From contig DAITPJ010000004.1 in NCBI GenBank assembly GCA_036833635.1, positions 1 through 56,943 of the forward strand: DNA of 56,943 nucleotides, given 5' to 3'. Both the position numbers and the translations under genes were made by a program. The notes under the pieces were generated by a model. That model was not told the DNA's origin. It searched no databases and worked only from the letters and a program-made list of their open reading frames with translations. The DNA comes from Terrimesophilobacter sp036833635. Its GTDB lineage: Bacteria > Actinomycetota > Actinomycetes > Actinomycetales > Microbacteriaceae. Below, in pieces: positions 42,262 to 52,231 of the stretch (positions are counted from its first letter, which is position 1; each line of letters begins with the position of its first letter).

Positions 42262-43229
42262 ACTGCCTGCCTGTCGGAGGGAGGCGGTGTCTCGAGCAGG
42301 AGCTGGCCGATGATGCTCGACGCGGTGACCCCCTCGAACTCCGCTTCTGGGTCAAGGACGAGGCGATGCGACAGCACGGGCTCAGCGAGGACCTTGACAT
42401 CGTCTGGAATGACGTAATGGCGCCCGCTCGCCGCCGCGAGGGTCTTGGCCGTCCGGACGAGCGCGAGGGCCGCGCGCACGCTCGCCCCAAGACGCACCTC
42501 CTCCGAGTTGCGGGTGGCGTCCACGAGCCTCGACACGTAGTCGTTGATCGACGGGTCGACGTGCACGGTGCGCGCGAGCGCGCCCAGCTCGATCACGACA
42601 TCCGCGGTCGCAACGGCCGGGACGACGACTTCGTGCGCCTTCGAGCCCGCGCCCTGGAGAATGCGCAGCGTCGACGCGTGATCCGGGTATCCGATCGAGG
42701 CCTTCATGATGAAGCGGTCGAGCTGGGCCTCGGGGAGTCGATACGTTCCCGCCTGCTCGATCGGGTTCTGTGTCGCGATGACCATGAAGGGCTCGCCGAC
42801 GGGGTGGGTGACGCCATCGACCGTGACCTGGCCCTCCTCCATGACCTCGAGCAGCGCGGCCTGGGTCTTCGGACTCGCCCGGTTGATCTCGTCCGCGAGC
42901 ACGATGTTCGCGAAGACCGGCCCTGGGTGGAACTCGAACGACCCCGACCCCTGGTCGTAGATGCTCACGCCCGTGATGTCACCGGGCAGGAGGTCGGGAG
43001 TGAACTGGATGCGGCTGCTCGTCCCGTCGACGCTCTGCGACATCGCCCTCGCGAGTGAGGTCTTGCCGGTGCCCGGGAAGTCCTCGAGCAGGAGGTGGCC
43101 CTCGCTCAGGAGCGCCGTGAAGGCCAGCTTGACGACGAAGGTCTTCCCGAGCAGTACCTGGTCCACGCCCGCGACGAGCCGGTTGAAGACGTCGGCGAAC
43201 CTTGTCGCCTGCTCTGGAGTCATCGTCAT
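42258..43229 (-). CDS. MoxR-family AAA+ ATPase
   Basis: A 323-residue AAA+ chaperone. Walker A is EDFPGTGKTSLA, Walker B VLADEINRASPKTQAALLE, sensor 1 ATQNPIEQAGTY, and LPEAQLDRF carries the arginine-finger region. MoxR proteins remodel or load metal and partner proteins, commonly with DUF58/VWA proteins. The ATG at 43229 has AAAGG 7 bases upstream. Upstream ATGs at 43250 and 43268 are in frame but lack ribosome sites. Confidence 0.93.
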   Translation of the reverse strand: MTMTPEQATRFADVFNRLVAGVDQVLLGKTFVVKLAFTALLSEGHLLLEDFPGTGKTSLARAMSQSVDGTSSRIQFTPDLLPGDITGVSIYDQGSGSFEFHPGPVFANIVLADEINRASPKTQAALLEVMEEGQVTVDGVTHPVGEPFMVIATQNPIEQAGTYRLPEAQLDRFIMKASIGYPDHASTLRILQGAGSKAHEVVVPAVATADVVIELGALARTVHVDPSINDYVSRLVDATRNSEEVRLGASVRAALALVRTAKTLAAASGRHYVIPDDVKVLAEPVLSHRLVLDPEAEFEGVTASSIIGQLLLETPPPSDRQAV

Positions 43230-43291
43230 GGTGTTGCCTTTCTGCTGCATGCCGTCGTATCTGTTCATGGAGGGTTGGAGGGACGTCCGGG

Positions 43292-46200
43292 TCACGGCGG
43301 TGTGCAGGCCCCCTCGGCGAATCGCGGGTCGAGGTACGGGTTGCCGGGATGCTCCGGCGCGCCGGACCCGAAGTCGACAACGGCCTTGATCCTCACATCG
43401 ACAGAGCTGACGAGAGGTACGAGGGGCTCCGGCACGGTGGCGTCGGCCGTGTACGGTCCCCAGCCCGCCCCACGGTTGAACGAGTAGAGGAAGCTCACAA
43501 CGGGGTTGCCGGCGTTGACGGGAGCGTCGGCGACGGCGACGTCGTCGATGACGCAGGACAGGAAGGTGGCCCGGGAATTGACCGGCGTGAGGGTCATCGG
43601 GTCGGACGGCTCGCCGCAGAAGGCGTCGCTCATGTCGCGGCACCCGCGGAAGGTGATCGTCAGCGGCGTCCCATAGACAGAGGAGTCCGCCATCGAGGTG
43701 AGGAACGCCCCCTCGACCACGTCGAGCCAGTCGCCGCTTCCGGTGATGCGGTACTGGAACTTCGCGGCGTTGAGAGAGGCCACGTCGAGATCGTGCCCGA
43801 CCTGGATGTCCCACTGGCCGTCCCGCGGCTGGAGGCTCATGCTCCCGCTGGCCTTGCCGGGCGGGCGCATCGTGAGAATCTCGCCGGAGGCCGTCGGCGT
43901 GCAGTAGTAGCCGTTGTTCGCATAGACGACGTAGCGATAGCGGCGCTGATCCTGCACGTTCGTGTCGGTCCAGGTCAGGGCAGCGCCGAGGTCGCCACTG
44001 TCACCGGTCGAGGAGAGAGTGCAGGTCGTCGGCAGTTGCCCGTTCTGGTTGAATCGTTCGACGGAGTAGCGCACCGTCGGTGCCCCCTGTGGGCTGCTGG
44101 CACCCCAGCTCACCTGGATGTGGCCGAGCGCGTTGACGACGACACCCGTGACGCCCCCTGCGGTCTGCCCTGGCGGGCCGACGGCGGTCACCGCGACGGC
44201 GGAGTTGCGCAGCCAACTGCCCTCACCGGCGACTTGAGCGCTGTTGCGTGCGTAGACGTTCACGGCGTACGAGGTGCCAGGCACGAGTTCGCCCGCCGTG
44301 TTGCCGAAGTTGAGTGTCGTAGTTCCGGCCGGGACGAGCCGGGAGATGTCGACCCCTGCCCCCGTGATCCGCACGGTGTAACCGGCGACGGGTGTTCCCG
44401 GGCTGGGGTCGGGAACCGGTGCCCAGGCGATCGCGAGTGAACCGCCCGTCGGAGCGGTGTTCGTCGGGACCGCCGTGAGTCCGCCTGGCGCCGCAGGGAG
44501 CACGTCCGACCACACGGGGAATCCCACTCCGGCTGGATCGGATGGCCCGATCGAGTTGATGGCGACGACGCCGACGCGAACCTGGTTCGCCGGCCCGTTG
44601 CCCGGTGTCTTGATGAGACACCCGTTCGTCACTGCGCACGAGGTCACCCCGACGATCGTCCCTGTGTCGACGCGCGTCGCGGTGACCTCGTAGCCCGTGA
44701 TCGGGGAGTTGTTGAACGACCCGGGACTCCAGGCGATCGTCAGGCTCTCGTTCGCGAACGAGGCGACGCGCACCCCTGTGACGGGGTCGGGGACATCCTG
44801 GATCTGCAGTCGTACGTTTCCCCAGACATAGCGCTGCGAGTCCCTCGTCGCATCGGCCACCTGGTACTGCAGGTTGATGTCCTGGGCTGCGGCATCGGCG
44901 GAGACTGTCACACTGAGCGAGCTCAGGTCAGCGCTCGGGGTGATGACGACGCCCGCCGGAAGCGACGCCGCGTCGATCCCTCGTACGCCGAGCACAGCGA
45001 GGGGCTGGCCGGGGAAGGGGTTCGTGGCGTCGTCGTTCGCGAGGACGTCGACCACGGTCGTCGCTCCGCGAGGGGTGATGGCGGTGTCCGGTGCCGGCCT
45101 GGCGAGCGGGCGGGTCGACGCGACAACGCTCAACTGGATGCGACCGGCCCGGCCTTCCTCGAGGTCATCGTGCACACCGAGGACGAGTGCCGTCGTCGTG
45201 CCCTTCACCGCCCCGTCGTTCGCCCGGATCGTGAGCGACTGCCCGGTCAGGGTATAGCTGAAGCCAACGGGCAGCGGCGCCAGGGCCGTGTATGCGAGCT
45301 CATCGATGTCGTCGGGGTAGGGGTAGTCCGTGAGGCGCAGCAGGTCGATGACCTTCTCCTGGCCGGGTTCGAAGTCGATGACGGCGCCGTTGAAGATCGG
45401 CGGCTGGTTCTCGCGGGGAGTCACGTCGATGGGCAGAACGAGCGTCGCGCGTCGACCGTCCGGATCGTCGGCCGAGGTCCCATCGGTCACCTCGAAGGAG
45501 ATCGACGCGGGGCCGAAGTACTTGTCGGCGGACCGGAAGGTGAGGGTCTGGTCGTCGATCACGAGGCTCGAACCGTCCGCGTGCGTCGCGCGGACCGTCG
45601 CCGTGTCGGTGAGGCGCACCTTCGCGCCTCCGATCGCGATGACGTGGTCGTTGAGCGGAATGATGAGCGTCGACTCGCTCGCGACGGACAGCGCTCGCAC
45701 CTTGCGGTTGACCTGCGGGAGGGCGTCGTCGTAGCCGGGCACCCAGACGAAGGCGTAGGAGACGATCGACGGGTCCTCCGGGTTCGTCACGGAGAAGGGG
45801 ATGATCTGCCGCTTCTGGCCGACCGTCACCGACACCCGCTTGTCCGGCGTGACGGACGCGCTCTGGCTGTAGCCCTCGAGAAGCGCAACACCCAGGTCGG
45901 CGACCGGGCCGTCGGCGAAGAACACGTTGCCGAGCACGTTGACGTCGAGCGAGTCCCTCCCGAGGATGTCGGTCAGGGTGAGAACCGTGTCGTTCGCGAT
46001 CGGGCGGGCACGCGGGGCGTCCTCCGAGACCTCGATGGTGATGAAGTTCTGGCTCGTCCCCCCCTGCTCGTTCTGGATCGAGTAGATGAGCCCGTACTGG
46101 CCGGGAGCAGCGGGGGGCGTGACAGTGACGACGGTCCCGTCGGTCGTCGCGATGATGTCCTGGTCGCTCGTCGGTTCCACGTCGGTCACCGTCATGGCGC

Positions 46201-49200
46201 TGCCGTCTGGGTCGGTGTCGTTCGCGAGGACCTGGATCGTGACGGTGCCGCCCGGTCTCATCGAGACTTCGTCGGCGATCGCAACCGGGTTGCGGGCGCC
46301 GTCGAGGCGCTGGCTGATGCCTACGCGCACGGTTCCCGTGGCGCGCGCACCGAGGTCGTCGATGACCGTGTAGCTGAACGTGTCGGTTCCCGCGGAGTAG
46401 TCGCCGGCCTCATAGACGAAGCCGTCGGAGCCCAAGGGCGTCACGGCGCCCTTCTCCGGGTTCGTGTCCTGGCCGAGAAGCAGCACCGAGTCGCCGTCGG
46501 GGTCGATCCCGGCGAGCGGGATCCGGATGTTGACGCTCTCCCCGGCGATGACGCGACCCGTCACGGTCACCGGAACAGGGGCGTTGTTCGTCGCATCGAC
46601 CTTCTCGCGCACGGCGATGCGGACGTGGGCCTGCGCGGTCTGGCCATCCGGCCCGCTCACGCTGTAGCTCGCAGTGAAGTTGCCCGGCTTGTCCGGCGCG
46701 AGGTAGCGCAAGATGTTTCCCGAGGCGAACAGCAGGCCGGAGGTGCCGCTCAGCGCGGTCGTGAGCTGGGGATTGAGAGTCAGGGTCTCGCCATCCGGTT
46801 GCACGTCGTTGTCGAGGACCGGGATGTCGATCGCGGCGCCGACACGCGCCGAGATCGTGTCGTCGGTCGCAATGGGCGGTTGAAGGCCGGTCGGACGGGG
46901 GATCTCGATGACCGTGACGACGCCCTCTGCGTCGGCGAGACCATTCGTCACCCGGTAGTTGAAGGTGACCGGCCCGTCGTCCTGCACCGCTGTGAGGGTG
47001 ACCCTGATCGCCCGCTGCTCGAAGATCTCCGCCTGGATGCCGGCATCCGGAGCGAGATTGTTGATGCCTGTCACGAGGAGCACGCCACCCGACGGGTCGA
47101 TGTCGGTGCCCGCGATGTCGACGGTCTCGCTGCTGAGCGCCTTGACGAAGACGGTCTTGGGGACCGTGATCGGTTTCGAGTTCGCGTCGGGAGGAGCGGC
47201 GACGTCGATGCGGACCGTTCCCGTCGTGGTCTGGTCCCCGTCCGTCACGACGTACTCGAGGTTGAAGGTGCGAACCTGGCTGCCCGTGAAGCGGAAGGTG
47301 CCGGTGTCCGGGCTCACCGAAACCGTCGCGCCGGTTCGCTGGGCGACGCCGCTCAGCCGGATCGTCCCCGTTCCGCCCCGCACGTGCGCGAGCGGCCGGA
47401 GGGTGATCTCCTGCCCTGCGTAGGCGAGCGCGACGAAGGGGTCGGCGATGATGGGCACCTGGCCGGGCGGGCTCACCGTGATCGCGAGGCTGCCGCTGGC
47501 TCCCGCCACGCCGTCCGTCACCGCGAGGGAGACGGACCTCGAGATGGCGGCAGCGCCGCCTTCGATGAAGACCACGGTCCCGTCGGGCTGATAGGTCACA
47601 ATGTCCGGATCCCCCGTGGATGCGCCGGTCAGGTAGATGGCGTCGCCGTCGGGGTCGACCCAGTCGCCGAGCACCGAGGTCGTCACTCGACCACTCTGCG
47701 CAACCACGGTCCTGCTCCGCCTGACCTGTTCCGGTGCACCGTTCTCGTCAGGCTGGCGCACGGAGACGACGACGGTCGCGCTGGCCTCGCCGCCGCGACC
47801 GTCCGTCACGGTGTAATCGAAACTCACTGTGCCCCTCGCCGTGCGCGCGAGCGTGAGCTGCACCTGCTGGCGGTCATTGACGAGGTCGAGCGTTCCCGAC
47901 GACTCCGGGATGCCGCTGACCTGCGAGACGACGAGAACGTCGCCGTTCGGGTCGTAATCGTTGAGAAGCAGGGGCAGGATAGTGCTGCGTCCCGGTCGCG
48001 CGCCGAACGCATCGTCGACGGCGACGGGCGGCTGCTGCACCTTCTCGAACTCGGGTGGAGTGTCGAGGTCGTCCTCCTTGATGACCTCCTGCTCCTGCTG
48101 GGTGCGCTCGAGTTCCTCCCAGTTGTCGATGAGCTCCCCGCGCGACTGGACGGCCCAGGAGTTTCCTCCGCGCGGGTCGTTGAGCACGACGCGGTTCCCA
48201 TTGCGGAAGAACGCCAATCGGGCGGCGCCGAGCGGCATGGAGGCCAGGCTCAGGGTCGCGGGCTCGGTCTCACCTGGGCACAAACGCCAGGCGGTTCCCA
48301 CTGTCCAGGCCGCGTAGGTGCAGCCTGACACCACGACCGGTGCGGCTGGGTTCCCGCTCATCCCGGTGACGACCTGGAACGGGCCGCCGCCATCCGAAGG
48401 AATCGACATGAGGCCGCCGGAGTAGGCCAGCAGGATGGAGGTTCCGGCGATGGCAGGGGCCTGGAGCCTCGCCTCGCCTCCCGTGGGGATGATCGCGGAA
48501 AGGTCGACGGTCCTCCCGTCCACGACGAGCGTCCGGTTCGCGGCGTCGAGCACGGCCCAGGACGACCCGACCCAGGTGATGGAGAGCTCGCTCGTCGCGC
48601 CGCCGAAGGCGAGCGGGTGGGTCTCGACGACATCTCCCGCTCCCGCAGCGTCGATCCGATAGACGAGGGCGGCATCCCGCGAGTACGCGACGAGCATCCC
48701 GTCGTCGTTCATGGCGAACACCGAGTCTGCGCCAAGGCTGAGCGTCTCGGGCGCCTCCGGGTCGAAGTGCTCGAACTCCGCCGTCGGCACGATCCACACC
48801 CTGCCGTCCCCATCCGCGACGACGACGTTGCCGCCCGCGAGGAAGAGCCTTGGCCGGACCGTGGGCATGGGAACGGCGTCGAGCACCGTCGAGGTCGCTG
48901 GGTCGATGATGTCGGTCTTGCTGCTTCCCTCATCGAAGAGCAGCACCGTCGGTCCGCCCTGCACGATGTCGAGCTCACTGCTCTCGCCGGAGACGACAGT
49001 GTTGAGCTCGAGGATCTCCGTGTTCGCACGCCCGATGAACTGCTTCGTCCCGTTGGAGACCCAGACCGAGGCGTCGTTGAGCTCGACCTTCTGCGCAGGA
49101 TAACCCGTCGAGACGACCGCTGTCGTGATGACGACCGCCGCGATCGCCGTGACGCTCGCCGCCGTGAGGGCGAACGGCCTGTGCGCGCTCAGCCACGCCT

Positions 49201-49207
49201 TCAGCAT
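43292..49207 (-). CDS. Giant membrane-anchored propeller/Ig-like/FnIII surface protein
   Basis: 1971 residues. One hydrophobic segment near residues 11-34 probably anchors it with the rest outside. Residues 40-380 look like a beta-propeller (VVVADGDGRVWIVP and similar strands). A coiled, acidic linker and about ten cadherin- or Ig-like modules follow, many with a DPDGD-type calcium-binding loop (NDYDPNGD, NDTDPDGS, VDPDGDAI). Two or three FnIII domains come next (SLTIAWSPGSFNNSPITGYEV), then a C-terminal domain. No LPXTG signal is seen. It sits between the kinase and moxR genes. The start lies inside a tandem 14-base duplication. Confidence 0.87.
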   Translation of the reverse strand: MLKAWLSAHRPFALTAASVTAIAAVVITTAVVSTGYPAQKVELNDASVWVSNGTKQFIGRANTEILELNTVVSGESSELDIVQGGPTVLLFDEGSSKTDIIDPATSTVLDAVPMPTVRPRLFLAGGNVVVADGDGRVWIVPTAEFEHFDPEAPETLSLGADSVFAMNDDGMLVAYSRDAALVYRIDAAGAGDVVETHPLAFGGATSELSITWVGSSWAVLDAANRTLVVDGRTVDLSAIIPTGGEARLQAPAIAGTSILLAYSGGLMSIPSDGGGPFQVVTGMSGNPAAPVVVSGCTYAAWTVGTAWRLCPGETEPATLSLASMPLGAARLAFFRNGNRVVLNDPRGGNSWAVQSRGELIDNWEELERTQQEQEVIKEDDLDTPPEFEKVQQPPVAVDDAFGARPGRSTILPLLLNDYDPNGDVLVVSQVSGIPESSGTLDLVNDRQQVQLTLARTARGTVSFDYTVTDGRGGEASATVVVSVRQPDENGAPEQVRRSRTVVAQSGRVTTSVLGDWVDPDGDAIYLTGASTGDPDIVTYQPDGTVVFIEGGAAAISRSVSLAVTDGVAGASGSLAITVSPPGQVPIIADPFVALAYAGQEITLRPLAHVRGGTGTIRLSGVAQRTGATVSVSPDTGTFRFTGSQVRTFNLEYVVTDGDQTTTGTVRIDVAAPPDANSKPITVPKTVFVKALSSETVDIAGTDIDPSGGVLLVTGINNLAPDAGIQAEIFEQRAIRVTLTAVQDDGPVTFNYRVTNGLADAEGVVTVIEIPRPTGLQPPIATDDTISARVGAAIDIPVLDNDVQPDGETLTLNPQLTTALSGTSGLLFASGNILRYLAPDKPGNFTASYSVSGPDGQTAQAHVRIAVREKVDATNNAPVPVTVTGRVIAGESVNIRIPLAGIDPDGDSVLLLGQDTNPEKGAVTPLGSDGFVYEAGDYSAGTDTFSYTVIDDLGARATGTVRVGISQRLDGARNPVAIADEVSMRPGGTVTIQVLANDTDPDGSAMTVTDVEPTSDQDIIATTDGTVVTVTPPAAPGQYGLIYSIQNEQGGTSQNFITIEVSEDAPRARPIANDTVLTLTDILGRDSLDVNVLGNVFFADGPVADLGVALLEGYSQSASVTPDKRVSVTVGQKRQIIPFSVTNPEDPSIVSYAFVWVPGYDDALPQVNRKVRALSVASESTLIIPLNDHVIAIGGAKVRLTDTATVRATHADGSSLVIDDQTLTFRSADKYFGPASISFEVTDGTSADDPDGRRATLVLPIDVTPRENQPPIFNGAVIDFEPGQEKVIDLLRLTDYPYPDDIDELAYTALAPLPVGFSYTLTGQSLTIRANDGAVKGTTTALVLGVHDDLEEGRAGRIQLSVVASTRPLARPAPDTAITPRGATTVVDVLANDDATNPFPGQPLAVLGVRGIDAASLPAGVVITPSADLSSLSVTVSADAAAQDINLQYQVADATRDSQRYVWGNVRLQIQDVPDPVTGVRVASFANESLTIAWSPGSFNNSPITGYEVTATRVDTGTIVGVTSCAVTNGCLIKTPGNGPANQVRVGVVAINSIGPSDPAGVGFPVWSDVLPAAPGGLTAVPTNTAPTGGSLAIAWAPVPDPSPGTPVAGYTVRITGAGVDISRLVPAGTTTLNFGNTAGELVPGTSYAVNVYARNSAQVAGEGSWLRNSAVAVTAVGPPGQTAGGVTGVVVNALGHIQVSWGASSPQGAPTVRYSVERFNQNGQLPTTCTLSSTGDSGDLGAALTWTDTNVQDQRRYRYVVYANNGYYCTPTASGEILTMRPPGKASGSMSLQPRDGQWDIQVGHDLDVASLNAAKFQYRITGSGDWLDVVEGAFLTSMADSSVYGTPLTITFRGCRDMSDAFCGEPSDPMTLTPVNSRATFLSCVIDDVAVADAPVNAGNPVVSFLYSFNRGAGWGPYTADATVPEPLVPLVSSVDVRIKAVVDFGSGAPEHPGNPYLDPRFAEGACTPP

Positions 49208-49228
49208 GATCGTCTCAGCATGATCGTC

Positions 49229-50656
49229 TCACCCGCCGAACTCCACGCACTTCTCGGTGCTCGGCGTGCCCGTCCTGCCTTCTCGGTTCACCGTGACCGT
49301 GATGCACACCCGGTCCCCCTGTGCGGCGTCGACCGCGAAGGTCGTGGACTGCTGGATGCTGCTCGGCGTGCCTGTGTTCGACACGATCTGGTAGGAGTCG
49401 CCGGGCAGGAGGCCGGGATCCACCCAGCTGAACTCGATCGAATCCACGGTCTGGACGGCGGCGATGTCGGTGACTCGGGGAATCTGGTCCGAATTCGACC
49501 GGATGAGAACGATCGTCGCGACGACCCCGAGGGCGATCACGAGCGCGGCGCTCACGATGAGCGACCATGCGAGAACCTGCATGCCGCGCCCATGGAGGTC
49601 GGTCTTGGTGCTCGCGCTCGGCTGGGACGGTGCCGTCTCCTTGAAGACCGTCCCGACCGGTGCGTACTCGCCCTGTGCGTTGCGACGGCGCCGCCGCATC
49701 CGCCCTCCGCCCACGTGGCTCGCGCCAGGGACGGCCTTGATGCGCGTGCGATCGCCGAGCTCGCCGACGGTCGAGAGCGCCCAGTCGTCGACTGCGACCT
49801 CGACCGCGGTCTGCGGGACGCCGAGCTCTGTCTCGATGGCCTGGAACTCCCTCACGAGCTCGAGGGCGCTCGAGGGCCTGTTCTCGGCCTTGCGCGACAT
49901 CGCCTGCTGGAGCAGTCGCTCGAGTTTCTCGGGAACGTCGGATCGACCGATCGGCTGCACCCTGGCACGATTGATGCGCGTGATGAGGTCGGTCGACTTG
50001 TTCGACTCACCAGGGATCTCGAAGGGCGATCGGCCCGCGAGCAGTGAGTAGACGGTCGCGGCGAGAGACCAGACCTCCGAGGCGATCGTGCCAGAGGTCT
50101 CGTCCATGAGGACTTCGGGGGCGGACCACGGGATCGACATCCCGACGGCCTCGCGGTGCCCTGACTCGCTCAGGCTCGAGGCGATGCCGAAATCGGAGAG
50201 CACAGGATGCCCGTATGCCGTGAGCAGGATGTTCGACGGCTTGATGTCGCGGTGGAGCACCCCTGCGCGGTGGGCCGTCTCGATCGCACTCCCGATCTTG
50301 ACCGCGATCTGGAGGACGTCGGGAACCGGGATCCGTTCCCGACGGTATCGCTCGCTGAGCGATGGGGAGCACAGCTCCATGACGAGGTAGGGGCGACCGT
50401 CGGAGGAGACGCCGGCCTGGTAGACCGTGAGGATCGACGGATGTGCGCTGAGCTGCGCCATCAGATTCGCCTCGGCCTGGAACATCTGGCGGACCTGGTC
50501 GTTGACGATCTCGCTCAGCATGACCTTGACGGCCACCTGTCGTCGTGGCATGTTCTGTTCGTAGAGGAAGACATCCGCGAAGCCGCCGGAGCCGAGGATG
50601 TGAACGTGCGAGAAGCCGGGCAGCACGGGGGGCTGCGACGGCAGGCGCCTGGCCAT
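49229..50656 (-). CDS. Membrane serine/threonine protein kinase with external FnIII-like tail
   Basis: A 475-residue PknB-type kinase. The glycine loop is LGSGGFADVF (21-30), Lys44 in VAVKVM, the catalytic HRD at 135-137 and DFG at 155-157. A basic juxtamembrane stretch (RMRRRRRN) and one membrane segment (about 361-385) lead to an external FnIII-like domain of about 85 residues instead of PASTA repeats. The ATG at 50656 follows GGGGG; longer in-frame starts upstream would run through the promoter. It should phosphorylate the FHA proteins or membrane partners of this operon. Confidence 0.93.
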   Translation of the reverse strand: MARRLPSQPPVLPGFSHVHILGSGGFADVFLYEQNMPRRQVAVKVMLSEIVNDQVRQMFQAEANLMAQLSAHPSILTVYQAGVSSDGRPYLVMELCSPSLSERYRRERIPVPDVLQIAVKIGSAIETAHRAGVLHRDIKPSNILLTAYGHPVLSDFGIASSLSESGHREAVGMSIPWSAPEVLMDETSGTIASEVWSLAATVYSLLAGRSPFEIPGESNKSTDLITRINRARVQPIGRSDVPEKLERLLQQAMSRKAENRPSSALELVREFQAIETELGVPQTAVEVAVDDWALSTVGELGDRTRIKAVPGASHVGGGRMRRRRRNAQGEYAPVGTVFKETAPSQPSASTKTDLHGRGMQVLAWSLIVSAALVIALGVVATIVLIRSNSDQIPRVTDIAAVQTVDSIEFSWVDPGLLPGDSYQIVSNTGTPSSIQQSTTFAVDAAQGDRVCITVTVNREGRTGTPSTEKCVEFGG

Positions 50657-50723
50657 AGTGCCCCCTCGCTCACTCACTCGCGGGCGCGACGCATCGGGTT
50701 GCGCTCGCTCGGCCCAGTCCCCC

Positions 50724-50729
50724 ATTTTA
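50724..50729 (-). promoter_or_regulatory. Possible internal promoter before the kinase gene
   Basis: TAAAAT on the minus strand, a consensus -10, about 68 bases upstream of the kinase start. A second candidate, TACTGT (50763-50758), lies a little farther upstream. A perfect CCCCAT-AA-ATGGGG dyad (50791-50804) spans the stop codon of the phosphatase gene and could end or regulate the upstream transcript. Confidence 0.4.
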
Positions 50730-50796
50730 GGCAGACGAACCTGGTACTGAAGCACAGACAGTATGACAGCCTTCACCGGTGGCGAGTTCGCCCCAT

Positions 50797-51600
50797 TTAT
50801 GGGGACCCTTGCCTCCCCACAGCCTCGATCACGTCGATCACGACGGCGGTGATGTTGTCCCGTCCGCCGGCGGCGAGCGCCGCGTCGACGAGCGCGAGTG
50901 CCGTCTCGCTGGGGTTCAGGCCCGCCGCGAGATGAAGCCGCAGCCGCAACTCGCTGACCTCCCGCGTGAGCCCGTCTGAGCACAGGAGAAGCCTTGAGCC
51001 CTCTGCGACCGGGATGAGCCAGAAATCCGGAACCGGTTCGGTGTTGAAGCCGACCGCCCGCGTCACGACGTTGCTGTCGGGGTGGTGCTCGGCATCAGTT
51101 GCGCTGATGAGGCCGGCCGTCACGAGCTCCTGGACGACGGAGTGGTCGACCGTGACCTGGGTCAGGACATTGTGGTCGAAGAGGTAGAGGCGCGAGTCGC
51201 CGACGTTGAAGACGATCCAGTACGGACTTCCCTCGTTCGCGGTCAGGGCGGCACCGGTCACGGTCGTCCCCACGCCGAGTTCGCGTTCGTCGATCGCGTG
51301 GGAGATGTCCTCTGTCGCGGCCTCGAGCGCCCTCACGATGGACTCGGCCTCGACCGTGCCCCCTCCCGCCAGCTCAGCCAGTCGAGTCACGACCGCATCG
51401 CTTGCGACGTCGCCCGCGGCGTGCCCTCCCATGCCATCGGCGACGGCGAAGATGGGCGCGTCGGCGACGAGGCTGTCCTCGTTGTGGGCGCGCCTGCGGC
51501 CCGTGTCGGTCGCAACGCCCCATGCGAGCACGACCCTGCATCCTGCAGTGCCGGGCAGCGTCACCTCACGCCGATCGGTGCTGTCGCCGAGAACTGTCAC
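50797..51600 (-). CDS. PP2C-family serine/threonine protein phosphatase
   Basis: A 267-residue cytoplasmic PPM phosphatase. The metal-binding motifs are intact: RAHNEDSL, VADGMGGHAAGDVAS, GDSRLYLF, CSDGLTREV and the terminal GGRDNITAVVIDV. It should reverse phosphorylation by the adjacent kinase. It starts with GTG overlapping the FHA-gene stop. A 140-base gap holding a likely internal promoter separates it from the kinase gene. Confidence 0.94.
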   Translation of the reverse strand: MTVLGDSTDRREVTLPGTAGCRVVLAWGVATDTGRRRAHNEDSLVADAPIFAVADGMGGHAAGDVASDAVVTRLAELAGGGTVEAESIVRALEAATEDISHAIDERELGVGTTVTGAALTANEGSPYWIVFNVGDSRLYLFDHNVLTQVTVDHSVVQELVTAGLISATDAEHHPDSNVVTRAVGFNTEPVPDFWLIPVAEGSRLLLCSDGLTREVSELRLRLHLAAGLNPSETALALVDAALAAGGRDNITAVVIDVIEAVGRQGSP

Positions 51601-52229
51601 TGGGGCCTTTCGGCACGCGGGTCAGTCATACCCGGTGCGATGATGATGCGGATGCCATCTCCAATATCCACCACTGACCCGGCCACGAGGACGACCGACT
51701 CACCCTGACGGAGCGTCATCGGCGCGCCCCCGGGGTGTGTCACGACGGTACCGTTCGTGGATCCGAGATCCACCGCCACGACGGTCGCCCCCTCCTGGTG
51801 GATTTCGACGTGGGTCGCCGAGACCTCATGGGCCGGCGAGGGAACCATGACGAGCCGAGGAACCCGTCCTCCCATGATGCGCGGTGCGCTCGGCCGACGA
51901 CCGATGTAGGTGGGGACGTCAAGAGGGATGGGTTCATGGGTGCCGATCCGGATGGTGCTCACCGGATGCCGCCCGGCCTCCTCGTGCGGCAACGGCACCG
52001 TCACCGCTCCGGGCGCCCGCTGCACACTCGAGCCGACCGAACCGGCCCGTGCATGCCGTGAATCCCCGGCCGAGACGACCGTGTCGGCGTCGACGAGCGA
52101 GAGGCCGTCTTCCATGGGTTCGACGAGGCCGGGCGGCGGAGCGCCGATGACAGTGTCGTGGTCTCGATCGACCTCGAGGCCGTCGTGCCTGTCGGCCCTG
52201 TCGGCACGCGCTCCTCCGGTCGGGGTCAC
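51597..52229 (-). CDS. FHA-domain protein
   Basis: About 210 residues. The first half is acidic and unassigned. The C-terminal FHA domain (about 105-200) has the conserved IGRRP, SATHVEI and DLGSTNGT motifs and should bind phosphothreonine. A TTG at 52235 overlaps the upstream stop, but the GTG at 52229 has GGGGAA 6 bases before it and is preferred. FHA, phosphatase and kinase genes in series form a phosphosignalling cassette as in other actinobacteria. Confidence 0.9.
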   Translation of the reverse strand: MTPTGGARADRADRHDGLEVDRDHDTVIGAPPPGLVEPMEDGLSLVDADTVVSAGDSRHARAGSVGSSVQRAPGAVTVPLPHEEAGRHPVSTIRIGTHEPIPLDVPTYIGRRPSAPRIMGGRVPRLVMVPSPAHEVSATHVEIHQEGATVVAVDLGSTNGTVVTHPGGAPMTLRQGESVVLVAGSVVDIGDGIRIIIAPGMTDPRAERPQ

Positions 52230-52231
52230 GA

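Noticed and set aside
45170..48328. Open plus-strand frame of 1052 codons
   Set aside because: It is the antisense shadow of the giant Ig/FnIII gene. Its translation is Arg/Asp/Val-rich low-complexity text with no domain, while the minus strand has clear domains.
50657..50983. N-terminal extension of the kinase frame
   Set aside because: It crosses a promoter-like region and the phosphatase gene, and the kinase domain begins a few residues after the ATG at 50656, which has a ribosome site.
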